From positions 1 through 48,317 of the forward strand of contig JAOTVX010000029.1 of assembly GCA_029863175.1 (NCBI GenBank): a stretch of 48,317 bases of DNA. The letters are read 5' to 3'. Source of the stretch: Betaproteobacteria bacterium. GTDB lineage: Bacteria; Pseudomonadota; Gammaproteobacteria; Burkholderiales; SG8-41. Shown one piece after another: positions 27,463 through 35,591 of the stretch. The notes under the pieces are model-generated. The model searched no databases and was not told where the DNA came from. It worked only from the letters and a program-made list of their open reading frames with translations. The position numbers and the translations under genes are program-made. Each line of letters begins with the position of its first letter. Within the stretch, counting starts at the first letter, position 1.

Positions 27463-28422
27463 GTGAACCTGACGGTCCTGTACGAGCCCTGGCGGTTGCG
27501 TCCGCTTGCCTGGATCCATCGCGTCGAGGCGCGCTCGATCGTTGCCGAGCTGGAGCGCGCGGGCCACACGGTGAACCTGATCCCGTTTCGCGAAAACCGG
27601 ATCGCGAGCCTGCCGCCAGGCCCGCTCCTGCTGCGCGTTTCCGACCCCGTCATGCTGCTTGCGACACGGGCACTCACCCGCGCAGCGAGACCTTTCTGGG
27701 GGCCCGCAGCAGCGGTGATGGAACGCTGCCATGACAAGTACGATGCCCTCCGTCTCGCTGTGGCGCACGGCGTCGCCTGCCCCGCGACCGCGCTGGCCGG
27801 TGAGGCTGGCGCAATGCCATTCCCACTGGTCCTGAAGCCCCGGCGCGGCTCCGACTCGATTGGCGTGAAAGTCGTGCGGGAAGGACCGATTCCACCGCGC
27901 TTGCAGACCGAAATGCATGTTGCGCAGGAGCAGGTACGCGGAACGGAGCTGACGATAGGGGTAATCCGCGAACGGACCGGACTGCCATTGCGAATCCTCC
28001 TGCCGGAGGGGACACCGTATTCGTTCGTCCGCAAGTATCTGTACAGGCCCCGTCGTGAGGTGTTGACGGATGACGCTCTCGGCGGACGGGTCCGCGACAC
28101 GGCGCTCCAGATTGCCCGGCTGTTCGGCGTCAACTGGGCGGCGCGGATTGACTTCATTTACGACCCTCGGCGCGGGCGCCTTTGCTTCCTCGAGTGCGAC
28201 GCGGCGCCGCTCGTGGGGCCGGCGTCGGCATTCGCCGTCAGCCTCGCGGCCGCGGGCATGACACGTGCCGAGCAGCTTCGATCACTGATCGACGACGCGG
28301 GTTGCACGAAGCCGTCGCTCGTGAATCGTGATCGGATATCGTTGCTCGATCCCGGTTCCCCGTTTTCCTGGCGCCTTACGCGCCATGCTGCGCGAGGCGG
28401 CTGTAGACGCGCCGCACGTTGA
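27463..28422 (+). CDS. ATP-grasp domain protein
   Basis: This is a 319-residue cytoplasmic enzyme of the ATP-grasp fold (carboxylate-amine ligase type). Lys125 in FPLVLKPRRGSDSIGV, Glu157 in AQEQVRGTELTIGV and Glu244 in CFLECDAAPLVGP sit where ATP- and Mg-binding residues are expected. The N-terminal 100 residues form a plausible pre-ATP-grasp domain. The substrate is unknown; ligation of an amino acid, or a tetrahydromethanopterin- or peptide-type substrate, is possible. The start is GTG at 27463. The last 47 bases overlap convergently with ligJ, and the C-terminal tail (HAARGGCRRAAR) is low quality, so the natural end may have been extended. Confidence 0.65.
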   Translation: MNLTVLYEPWRLRPLAWIHRVEARSIVAELERAGHTVNLIPFRENRIASLPPGPLLLRVSDPVMLLATRALTRAARPFWGPAAAVMERCHDKYDALRLAVAHGVACPATALAGEAGAMPFPLVLKPRRGSDSIGVKVVREGPIPPRLQTEMHVAQEQVRGTELTIGVIRERTGLPLRILLPEGTPYSFVRKYLYRPRREVLTDDALGGRVRDTALQIARLFGVNWAARIDFIYDPRRGRLCFLECDAAPLVGPASAFAVSLAAAGMTRAEQLRSLIDDAGCTKPSLVNRDRISLLDPGSPFSWRLTRHAARGGCRRAAR

Positions 28423-29392
28423 GGTGAAAGATCTTCTCCCGGTCCCCGGGGGAGAGCCAGTCGATGGCGTCCAGGTAGCGCTTCGTATCATCGTAGTAAT
28501 GACCCGTTTCCGGATCGATGCCGCGCACCGCGCCGACCATCTCGGATGCGAACAGGATGTTGTCCGCCGGGATGACCTCGAGCAGGAGCTCGATCCCGGG
28601 ACGGTGGTAGACGCAGGTGTCGAAGAAGACATTCTTGAGCAGCAGATCCTTCAACGGCGGGCGGCCCATGTCCTGCGCGATCCCGCGGTAACGGCCCCAG
28701 TGATACGGCACAGCGCCGCCCCCGTGCGGAATGACGAACTTCAGGGTCGGGAAATCCTTGAACAGATCGGAGGTGATGAACTGCATGAATGCCGTCGTGT
28801 CGGCATTGATGTAATGGGCCCCGGTGAAGTGAAAGTTCGGATTGCAGGACGCGCTGACGTGCACCATCGCCGGCACGTCGAGCTCCACTATTTTTTCGTA
28901 CAGGGGGTACCACCACCGGTCCGTGAGCGGCGGATCGGTCCAGTAGCCGCCCGACGGGTCCGGGTTCAGGTTGCAGCCAATAGAACCCAATTCGTTCACG
29001 CAGCGCTCGAGCTCCCCGATGCAGTTGCTCGGGTGCACGCCGGGGCTCTGGGGCAACTGGCATACGCCGACAAAATTCTTCGGATAAAGCGTGCAGGCCC
29101 GATGGATCAGATCGTTACAGGTCTCCGACCAGTACTGGCTCGTGATCGCATCGCCGATGTGATGTCCCATCCCGCCGGCCCGCGGCGAGAAAATAGTGAC
29201 ATCGGTTCCGCGCTCACGCTGAAGCTTGAGCTGCGAGCCCTCCAGACTCTCCCGGATTTGGTCATCCGTGATCCCCACCGTTCCTTTCGACTGCCGGTGA
29301 GAAGGCTGCCTGAGCGCCTCGATTTGGCGCTTGCGGTAGTCCTCAAGCGCCCGGGGTGCGGTCGTGTAATGCCCGTGGCAATCGATGATCAT
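28376..29392 (-). CDS. ligJ: 4-oxalomesaconate hydratase
   Basis: This amidohydrolase-superfamily enzyme hydrates 4-oxalomesaconate in the protocatechuate 4,5-cleavage pathway of lignin-derived aromatics. The protein is 338 residues, close to known LigJ. It opens MIIDCHGHYTTAPRALED with metal ligands His6 and His8. His178 in MVHVSASCNP and Glu284 in FASEMVGAVRG match the remaining zinc ligands described for LigJ, and His223 lies in VIPHGGGAVPYHWG. Other lig genes (ligAB, ligC, ligI, ligK) are not in the window, so it is either an orphan or its partners lie elsewhere. GAGAG precedes the ATG. Its 3' end overlaps the ATP-grasp gene. Confidence 0.87.
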   Translation of the reverse strand: MIIDCHGHYTTAPRALEDYRKRQIEALRQPSHRQSKGTVGITDDQIRESLEGSQLKLQRERGTDVTIFSPRAGGMGHHIGDAITSQYWSETCNDLIHRACTLYPKNFVGVCQLPQSPGVHPSNCIGELERCVNELGSIGCNLNPDPSGGYWTDPPLTDRWWYPLYEKIVELDVPAMVHVSASCNPNFHFTGAHYINADTTAFMQFITSDLFKDFPTLKFVIPHGGGAVPYHWGRYRGIAQDMGRPPLKDLLLKNVFFDTCVYHRPGIELLLEVIPADNILFASEMVGAVRGIDPETGHYYDDTKRYLDAIDWLSPGDREKIFHLNVRRVYSRLAQHGA

Positions 29393-29448
29393 GATCTCTC
29401 AGTACCCTTGGTGAAAACGATGCGGCGTTACGGCAATCTAGTGATCAT

Positions 29449-29556
29449 TAACCACGGAATCACACGGAAACACACCGACGAAGCCGTCAACCGGGAAGTG
29501 CTCTGTAGTGAAACAGGAAATTCCGTGTGCTTCCGTGGCCGTGTTGTTTTTGGACA
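29449..29556. repeat. ACACGGAA-type palindromic element, family C (copy 2)
   Basis: The left arm is AACCACGGAATCACACGGAA and the right arm ATTCCGTGTGCTTCCGTGG, with a central part resembling that of the copy at 23164-23280. It lies upstream of ligJ. Confidence 0.8.
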
Positions 29557-29685
29557 GGCTTCTCGTAGCGGGCGACGAGCCATGGGTGAAGGTTGACGCC
29601 TGTTGCAAACGGCACACGCCCCTCACGCAGCTCGCGCCAGCACGGCTCGCATCGCTTCTTCCAGGGCTGGGTCGCCGGGCTTTTG

Positions 29686-30138
29686 CTACCGGTGGCGCAC
29701 AACGAGGACCGGTATCCGGCTATGGGTAAGAAGCTTGACCGTCTCGCTGCCAAGGAGCAGGCCTTCCAGACCCCTGCGCCCATGCGAGGCCATGACGACA
29801 AGGTCGCACCCAAGCTGACCGGCCTTGTCGATGATTTCCTCGTAGGGATCATCACCGACTACGACCAAGCCGTTGCTCTCGACGCCAACCGCCTTCGCGC
29901 GTGCCGTTACTTTATCCAGCAATGCCTCGGCGTTCTTTTTGGCCAGATTTTCGTAATCGCTCTCGAGCTTCTGGACCAGCTTCGACGACACGCCTTCGTC
30001 AAGAACCAAGTTGCGGTGCGCAATCACGTGCATCACGGTCAGTTTTGCCTTGACGGACCGGGCTAACGCAATGCCGTGATCCGCTGCTTCGTCGGAGAGC
30101 TCCGAGCCGTCGTGGGGCAGCAGGATGTTTTTATACAT
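29686..30138 (-). CDS. Universal stress protein (UspA family)
   Basis: This 150-residue cytoplasmic protein has the single Usp domain. It begins MYKNILLPHDGSELSDEA with the ATP-loop Asp. It ends with VVMASHGRRGLEGLLLGSET (family pattern G-x2-G-x9-G-S/T) and IPVLVVRHR. The ATP-binding version of the domain is therefore likely. Such proteins respond to starvation, oxygen limitation or growth arrest. AAAGG precedes the ATG at 30138. A near-palindromic FNR-like site lies about 85 bases upstream (30220-30233), which would fit control by low oxygen. Confidence 0.9.
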   Translation of the reverse strand: MYKNILLPHDGSELSDEAADHGIALARSVKAKLTVMHVIAHRNLVLDEGVSSKLVQKLESDYENLAKKNAEALLDKVTARAKAVGVESNGLVVVGDDPYEEIIDKAGQLGCDLVVMASHGRRGLEGLLLGSETVKLLTHSRIPVLVVRHR

Positions 30139-30219
30139 GTCGTGCCTTTCTTATGCAGATTCTTAAACAGAAATGCTCAGAAATTGAGGCGGGGAAATGG
30201 CTCCAGCCGTAGAGCAGGC

Positions 30220-30233
30220 GTGATCTCGATCAG
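30220..30233 (-). promoter_or_regulatory. FNR/ANR-like site upstream of the uspA-type gene
   Basis: CTGATCGAGATCAC contains TGAT-N4-ATCA, differing from the FNR consensus TTGAT-N4-ATCAA only in the outermost base on each side. Class II FNR sites sit near -41.5, which would put the transcript start around 30185. No strong -10 was found there. Confidence 0.35.
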
Positions 30234-30611
30234 GCGGTGCTAATCCTCACTATCTTGACCGTGTAACGAATAGCGGACACCAACCCCAGCAAAAGAGCCC
30301 GGAGCAGATCGCCCTCCCTTTATCAGATACTTGTTGGATGCGAACGATACGCCCGGGAGTCCCGACGGGCAAGGGCGGGCACCCCCTCCCAATCAACCGG
30401 GTTGCGACCACCAGATCCGGGTATGCCTTCCACGCCGCCCCGGCCGGCTATTTAGTTTTGGATGTGGACATGAACCGCCCGTTACGGTCACTCGTCACAC
30501 AGGATTCCGCCTGGAACAGGCGAAAATCCCTCTTGTAACCCACACTGGCTCGGGGTAAGTTGCATTATCCGGATCTTCATTGCCCCTCAAACCTGCACGG
30601 GAAAAAATTTC
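30234..30611. other. Intergenic region with one stem-loop
   Basis: This is the upstream region of the NmrA gene. No credible gene was seen. A hairpin at 30502-30529 (GGATT-C-CGCCTG / CAGGCG-A-AATCC) has no T-run and ends about 80 bases before the NmrA ATG; it may be regulatory. Confidence 0.4.
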
Positions 30612-31562
30612 ATGGCCGACAAAAAAATCATTGCTGTCGTGGGCGCCACCGGCACGCAAGGCGGCGCCCTGGTGCGTGCGATCCTGAGCGAGCCGTACGG
30701 GCCCTTCACCGTGCGCGCGCTGACGCGGGACGTTAATTCCGAAAAGGCGCAAGAGCTTAAAAAGCTGGGGGCGGAAGTGGTTGCAGCCGATATCGACAAC
30801 TTGAACAGCCTCAAGCTGGCGTTCCACGGCGTCTACGGCGTGTACTGCGTCACGTTCTATTGGGAGCACTGCATGCCGGAACGGGAAATGGCCCAGGCCG
30901 CCGCCATGGCCCAGGCCGCGAAGAACGCAGGAGCCACGCACGTCATCTGGTCCACCCTGGAGGACACGCGCAAGCTCGTTCCGCTCAAGGATACCCGCCT
31001 CCCTACCATCATGGGAAAGTACAAGGTGCCGCATTTCGACGGCAAGGGCGCGTCGAACGATGCATTCAGGCAGATCGGGCTGCCGACGTCCTATCTCCTC
31101 GCGTCCTTTTACTGGGAAAACCTGATCTACATGCAGATGGGACCGAAGAAACAGGCAGACGGCACGCTTGTATTCGCTCTGCCCTTGGGCGATAAGCGGC
31201 TGCCTGGCATCGCTGCCGAGGATATCGGCAAATGCGCCTTCGGCGTCTTCAAGCGCGGCGTGCAGTTCGTCGGCAAGACCGTCGGCATCGCCGGCGAGCA
31301 CCTGACCGGCATGCAGATGGCCGCCGCCATGACCCGGACGCTGCGCCAGAAAGTCGTCTACAAACACATACCGTTCGAGGAGTACCGCGCTCTCGACTTT
31401 CCGGCGGCCCAGGACCTCACGAACATGTTCCAGTTCCAGCACGATTTCGAGGTCGAGTTCTGCGCAGCGCGCAATGTCGAGCTCTCGCGCAGCCTCAACC
31501 CCTCGCTGCTGTCATTCGACGGTTGGCTGCTCAAGTACAAGGATGGCCTTCAGCTCGCCTGA
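30612..31562 (+). CDS. NmrA-family NAD(P)-binding protein
   Basis: This 316-residue cytoplasmic protein is of the atypical short-chain dehydrogenase type. The nucleotide-binding motif is VGATGTQGG (10-18). The middle region has VYCVTFYWEH, ATHVIWSTLED and FDGKGASNDAFRQIGLPTSY, typical of NmrA and related redox-sensing or isoflavone-reductase-like proteins. The active-site Tyr-x-x-x-Lys of classical SDRs is not apparent, so it could be a redox sensor rather than an enzyme. It is followed after 43 bases by an aldo/keto reductase on the same strand; the two may be co-transcribed. Confidence 0.8.
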   Translation: MADKKIIAVVGATGTQGGALVRAILSEPYGPFTVRALTRDVNSEKAQELKKLGAEVVAADIDNLNSLKLAFHGVYGVYCVTFYWEHCMPEREMAQAAAMAQAAKNAGATHVIWSTLEDTRKLVPLKDTRLPTIMGKYKVPHFDGKGASNDAFRQIGLPTSYLLASFYWENLIYMQMGPKKQADGTLVFALPLGDKRLPGIAAEDIGKCAFGVFKRGVQFVGKTVGIAGEHLTGMQMAAAMTRTLRQKVVYKHIPFEEYRALDFPAAQDLTNMFQFQHDFEVEFCAARNVELSRSLNPSLLSFDGWLLKYKDGLQLA

Positions 31563-31605
31563 CCAACCGGGCGACGATGTGATGAAGTGATCACGCGGCA
31601 TATTC

Positions 31606-32460
31606 ATGAGTGAGACGACAAGGCCTGCCGCCGGCGCAGGCACGATCCGGCTGGGTGAGCTGACCGTGAACCGCAGCGGTTTCGGGGCCATGCGCGTCGC
31701 GGGTCCTGGCATCTGGGGCGAGCCGAAGGACCGGGCGGCGATGCGCAGGCTGCTCGTTCGTGCCTTCGAGCTGGGGCACAACTTCTTCGATACCGCCGAC
31801 AGCTACGGCCCCGAGGTATCGGAGAAACTGATCGCCGAGGCGCTTCACCCCTATCCCGCCGAGCTCGTGATCGGAACCAAAGGCGGTTTCGCGCGCCCCA
31901 ACCGCAGCTGGGTGCCTGACGGACGGCCCGAGCATCTGCGCCTCGCCCTCGACGGCAGCCTGCGACGGCTGCGGCTCGAGCGCATCGATCTCTACCAGTT
32001 TCACACTCCAGACTCGAAAGTGCCCTTTGCCGAGTCTTTCGGCACCCTCGCAGAGCTGCAAAAGGCAGGCAAGATTCGGCACCTTGGCGTCTCCAGCGTG
32101 AGCGTGCGGCAGCTCGAACAGGCCCGACAGATCGCGCCAGTCGTCTCCGTGCAGAACAAGTACAACATTGAAGATCGCGCCTCGGATGACGTGCTCGCGG
32201 CCTGCGAGAAGGCTGGCATCGCCTTCATTCCATGGTATCCGCTTGGCGCGGGCCACGCGTTGCACTCGGCGAAAGTAAAGCGCGTCGCCGCACGACATGG
32301 CGCAACACCCTCGCAGGTGGCGCTCGCCTGGCTGCTTGCGCGCTCTCCGGTAATGCTGCCGATACCCGGAACCGGCTCCATCGCCCATCTCGAGGAAAAT
32401 GCGGCCGCAGCGGGTGTGAAGCTTTCGGCCGCAGATATCGCCGCGCTCGACAAGGCGTGA
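31606..32460 (+). CDS. Aldo/keto reductase
   Basis: This is a 284-residue NADPH-dependent oxidoreductase with the (beta/alpha)8 fold. The catalytic tetrad is readable as Asp62 and Tyr67 in FFDTADSYGPE, Lys92 in VIGTKGGF, and His133 in LYQFHTPDS. Cofactor-binding features lie near the C-terminus in PVMLPIPGTGSIAHLEENA. The substrate is unknown; a carbonyl metabolite of the neighbouring catabolic genes is possible. The ATG at 31606 has no strong ribosome-binding site. A second family A-like TGATGAAGTGATCACG stretch lies in the short gap before it. Confidence 0.87.
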   Translation: MSETTRPAAGAGTIRLGELTVNRSGFGAMRVAGPGIWGEPKDRAAMRRLLVRAFELGHNFFDTADSYGPEVSEKLIAEALHPYPAELVIGTKGGFARPNRSWVPDGRPEHLRLALDGSLRRLRLERIDLYQFHTPDSKVPFAESFGTLAELQKAGKIRHLGVSSVSVRQLEQARQIAPVVSVQNKYNIEDRASDDVLAACEKAGIAFIPWYPLGAGHALHSAKVKRVAARHGATPSQVALAWLLARSPVMLPIPGTGSIAHLEENAAAAGVKLSAADIAALDKA

Positions 32461-32709
32461 GCATCCATGTGACGCGCGCGAAAACATAGCGATCCGTTAA
32501 CGGGGCCAACGCGTTCCAGGGAGCCTTCCGCGCACGCGGGTATCACCCGGCGCAGTTTTGGGCGACAATCCTGCTCCAACACAAACCCATCCGTGAGACC
32601 TTCCCTTGCAGGGCGCGACGAGTGCTGGGAGAAGGCGGCAGCAAGACGCCGGGATAATCTATCGAGACCTTGTTCGAGACGGTCTCTTCCAATAAAGAGA
32701 GGAAAGCTC

Positions 32710-33696
32710 ATGAGAACCATTTCATTTCGTCTCAGCCTGATTGCGCCCGCCGTTTTCGCAGCGGCATGGGGGTTCGCCGCGATCGACGCTGCGGCGCAGT
32801 CGTACCCGTCCAGAAACATCACGATCGTCGTGCCCTACTCCGCTGGCGGCTCGTCGGACATCATGGCCCGCGCCATGGGCAAGAGGCTCGCGGATGCCTG
32901 GAGCAAGAACGTCATCATCGATAACCGCGCCGGCGCGAGCGGCATGATCGGCGCCGCGCTGGTGACCAAGGCAACGCCCGATGGCCACACCCTGCTTGTG
33001 ACCACATCCTCTTATCCCGCGACCGCAGCGACCCGGAAGAAGCTTCCCTTCGATCCGGCAACCGCGATCATTCCCGTCGCCATGATTGCGAAAGCCCCCA
33101 ACTTGCTCGCGGTTCATCCTTCGGTGCCGGCAACGACCGTGAAGGAACTCGTGGCGCTCGCCAAGAAAAATCCCGGAAAGCTAAACTATTCATCTTCAGG
33201 GGTTGGTGGCAACAATCACTTTTCCGGGGCACTGTTCGCCGCCGCCGCCGGCATCAAGATCACGCACATTCCGTACAAGGGCATCGCGCCCGCGGTAACG
33301 GCGCTGGTGTCGGGCGAAGTCGATCTCGTGGTCTCGAGCGCAGCGGCCGTTATGCCGCAGGTCAAGGCCGGCAGAGTGCGGGCCATTGCCGCCAGCAGCC
33401 TCAAGCCCTCGCCGCTCCTGCCCGGGCTGCCGGCGATCGCTCAGTCGGGCGTTCCGGGATACAGCTATGAGCTGTGGTGGGGATTGTTCGCGCCGGCCGG
33501 CACGCCGGATAACGTAGTAAGGGCGCTCAATACCCAGGTGAACAAGATCCTGGCCAGCGCGGAAATGAAGAAATTCCTGGATAACCAGGGCGCGCAACCC
33601 TGGCCGCTTACTACCGCGCAGCTCAACGGGCTTCTTGTCCGGGAAATCGCTCGCTACAAAAAGGCCGCGAAGGTAGCGGGAATTTCACCGCGCTGA
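32710..33696 (+). CDS. Bug-family tripartite tricarboxylate transporter substrate-binding protein
   Basis: This is a 328-residue periplasmic binding protein of the Bug/TctC family, very abundant in betaproteobacteria. The signal peptide covers about residues 1-30 (LIAPAVFAAAWGFAAIDAAA). The mature protein starts QSYPSRNITIVVPYSAGGSS, and family landmarks such as TSSYPATAATRKKLPFDP and GVPGYSYELWWGLFAPAGTP follow. The ligand (often a carboxylate or aromatic acid) is not predictable. No TctA or TctB membrane genes are adjacent, as is common for orphan Bug proteins. AGAGAGGAAAG precedes the ATG at 32710. A terminator follows at 33733-33763. Confidence 0.92.
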   Translation: MRTISFRLSLIAPAVFAAAWGFAAIDAAAQSYPSRNITIVVPYSAGGSSDIMARAMGKRLADAWSKNVIIDNRAGASGMIGAALVTKATPDGHTLLVTTSSYPATAATRKKLPFDPATAIIPVAMIAKAPNLLAVHPSVPATTVKELVALAKKNPGKLNYSSSGVGGNNHFSGALFAAAAGIKITHIPYKGIAPAVTALVSGEVDLVVSSAAAVMPQVKAGRVRAIAASSLKPSPLLPGLPAIAQSGVPGYSYELWWGLFAPAGTPDNVVRALNTQVNKILASAEMKKFLDNQGAQPWPLTTAQLNGLLVREIARYKKAAKVAGISPR

Positions 33697-33732
33697 GCGC
33701 TCCGGTAGCAAGCGATATGTAATGAAGTGGTT

Positions 33733-33763
33733 AAGCGGCGGGAAATCCCCGCCGCTTCGTTTT
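33733..33763 (+). terminator. Rho-independent terminator after the Bug gene
   Basis: A perfect 10-bp stem AAGCGGCGGG / CCCGCCGCTT with a 5-base loop is followed by CGTTTTCT. It begins 37 bases after the stop codon. Confidence 0.8.
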
Positions 33764-33790
33764 CTGCGCTGTGCATTCCTGCCTCTCCGG

Positions 33791-34228
33791 CTACCCGGAA
33801 AGAACGTCCTGGGCCTGTTCCTGCCGCAGCAGCTCGTAGATAAAATCTTCCAGCTCCGGTCCGAGCGCATCGCGCGCGGAGATCATCGCGATCGGGCGGC
33901 CGTCCTCTACCACGGGCACATGCCGGAAGGCGCCCTCGTGCATGATGTGGAGCGCGTCGGTGAACGCCCTGTCTGGATGGACGGTTTGGGGGTCGCGCGT
34001 CATGACCTCTGACAATCGCGTCGCCTGCGCATCACGGGACTCCGCGACAACGCGGAATAACGCGTCACGCTCGGTGAAGACCCCGGCGAGCTTACCCTCT
34101 TCCAACACCATGACAGCGCCAACCGCCTTCTCTCTCATCAGACGGGCCGCCTCCGCAACGGTCGAGCCGCCGGAAGACGTTACGAGCTCCTGATGCTCGA
34201 TAATGGATCTGATGGAACGTTGCGACAT
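33791..34228 (-). CDS. Two-CBS-domain protein
   Basis: This is a 145-residue cytoplasmic protein made of a pair of CBS domains (about 8-60 and 74-130), which form one Bateman module. Such modules bind AMP, ATP, SAM or NAD and act as energy or redox sensors. The pattern AVGAVMVLEEGKLAGVFTER is followed by FRHVPVVEDGRPIAMISARD, the repeated CBS signature. There is no attached catalytic domain, so it would act on a partner or on its own as a nucleotide sensor. The ATG at 34228 has GAGGAGG seven bases upstream. An in-frame extension to 34561 is not credible. Confidence 0.88.
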   Translation of the reverse strand: MSQRSIRSIIEHQELVTSSGGSTVAEAARLMREKAVGAVMVLEEGKLAGVFTERDALFRVVAESRDAQATRLSEVMTRDPQTVHPDRAFTDALHIMHEGAFRHVPVVEDGRPIAMISARDALGPELEDFIYELLRQEQAQDVLSG

Positions 34229-34659
34229 GACGAACCTCCTCGTTTCGAATGAGGCGTTCCGAATGCCATTCGTGGACGCACCCGTGGTTTGACGGTACGC
34301 CCCGTGCGCGATAACATCAACGCCAGGTGACCCCGCGCCTTTGCTTTCCTTCGCGGGCTGGATAAGAATGGAGCCACTGCCGACCGGAGGTCCGGCCAGT
34401 GCCGCTTTTTCGACCTGCCGCAGTGGCCTTCGACCGCTAATCAGGGTGCCGACGCTCGTCCTTGCCAGTGAAAACAGCCCATCGCGAAAGAAGCGCAGAT
34501 GAAGGAAATGCAGTAGCGGCTGCCGGCTGTGAAACTCGTCCTCTTCCCCGGGTTCAGGCACCGCATCAATCTCACCGCGCCCGAGCGCTGTGGAGCCGAA
34601 ATCAGGAAGCTTCTGAACAACCCTGAATCGTAAGTCGATCGGCCTGGTTTGTTTTTTTG
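34229..34659. other. Intergenic region, no gene recognised
   Basis: No frame with convincing codon use or a recognisable motif was seen on either strand. It includes the CBS-gene upstream region, and the remainder could be decayed coding sequence. Confidence 0.35.
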
Positions 34660-34769
34660 TTATCGGCGTGCATCGGCGTCCATCGGCGGCTAATATGGAT
34701 TTGATTCTTGTGATATCGGTGTTTATCTGCGGCTAATGATGTTTTTTTGATTCTTGAAACACGCGCCAG
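34660..34769. repeat. Palindromic element family B (copy 1, two right ends in tandem)
   Basis: Two successive copies of the right terminal arm are present: TATCGG...GGCGGCTAATATGG...GATTCTTG and TATCGG...CTGCGGCTAATGATG...GATTCTTGAAACACGCG. No left arm is seen. It runs past a TTG codon at 34754, which argues against that codon as a gene start. Confidence 0.75.
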
Positions 34770-34786
34770 TCGCCACTACGAGACCA

Positions 34787-35482
34787 ATGGCCGAACTCAA
34801 AGTCTTCGCCACCAACGCCATCCGCTCGGTGCTCGACGAGCTCGTGCCGCCATTCGAGCGCAAGGCCGGGCATAAGGTCTCAATCAGCTACAACACGACC
34901 GCCCAGACCTTGGACCTTATCAACGGCGGCGCGACGGGGGACTTGGTGATCGCGACTGCGGCCGGGATCGACGAGATGACGAAGCTGGGCAAGGTCATTC
35001 CGGGCAGCCGCGTCGATCTCGCGAGCTCGGTTATCGGCGTTGGCGTGCGCGCGGGCGCCCCAAAGCCGGATATCCGCTCAGTCGATGCGTTCAAGCGCGC
35101 GCTGCTTGATGCGAAAGCGGTGGCTTACACCTCGTCCGGGCTGAGCGGCGTCTACTTTGCCGGACTGATCGAGCGCCTGGGAATCGCCGAGCAGATCAAG
35201 GCCAAGGCGAGAATAAAGCCGGGTGGCCTAATCGCCGAAATCGTGGTGGCTGGCGAAGCCGATCTGGCCGTGCAGATGGTAAGCGAGCTACTCTCTGTCC
35301 CCGGCGCCGAGCTCGTCGGACCGATCCCCGTGGAGATCAACCAGGTAACCGTTGTCGCGGCCGGCATCCTAACCGGTGCGAACGACTCAGGGGCGGCGAA
35401 ATCACTGATTCAGCACCTGACCACCCCCGCCGCCGCCCGCATCATCAGGGCTAAAGGCCTCACCCCTGCCAAAAATGAGTGA
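34787..35482 (+). CDS. ModA-like substrate-binding protein without signal peptide
   Basis: This is a 231-residue protein with the type 2 periplasmic-binding fold, similar to molybdate-binding ModA. It begins AELKVFATNAIRSVLDELVP, and continues NTTAQTLDLINGGATGDLVI and later ASSVIGVGVRAGAPKPDI. The ATG at 34787 gives no export signal, and the only longer start (TTG, 34754) lies in a repeat element, so the mature protein may be cytoplasmic or the signal may have been lost. No modB or modC is adjacent. Many environmental proteobacteria carry such orphan proteins. The ligand is unknown. Confidence 0.7.
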   Translation: MAELKVFATNAIRSVLDELVPPFERKAGHKVSISYNTTAQTLDLINGGATGDLVIATAAGIDEMTKLGKVIPGSRVDLASSVIGVGVRAGAPKPDIRSVDAFKRALLDAKAVAYTSSGLSGVYFAGLIERLGIAEQIKAKARIKPGGLIAEIVVAGEADLAVQMVSELLSVPGAELVGPIPVEINQVTVVAAGILTGANDSGAAKSLIQHLTTPAAARIIRAKGLTPAKNE

Positions 35483-35558
35483 TGGGAACTGGTGATGAGG
35501 GCTGCGCTGTACATCACCATTTTTCATCACTATTATTCATCACCATTATTCATCACTA
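35478..35558. repeat. Heptamer-type inverted repeat element, family A (copy 7)
   Basis: The left arm (35478-35500) has GTGATGG-like units; the right arm (35511-35558) has CATCACTATTATTCATCACC. The left arm overlaps the last codons of the ModA-like gene. Confidence 0.7.
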
Positions 35559-35591
35559 CGTTTCGTGACTGGCCGCTGGCCGCCGGTCACT

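Noticed and set aside
34754..34787. A TTG start for the ModA-like gene
   Set aside because: The TTG lies within the right terminal arm of a repeated palindromic element; the ATG at 34787 begins the conserved domain.
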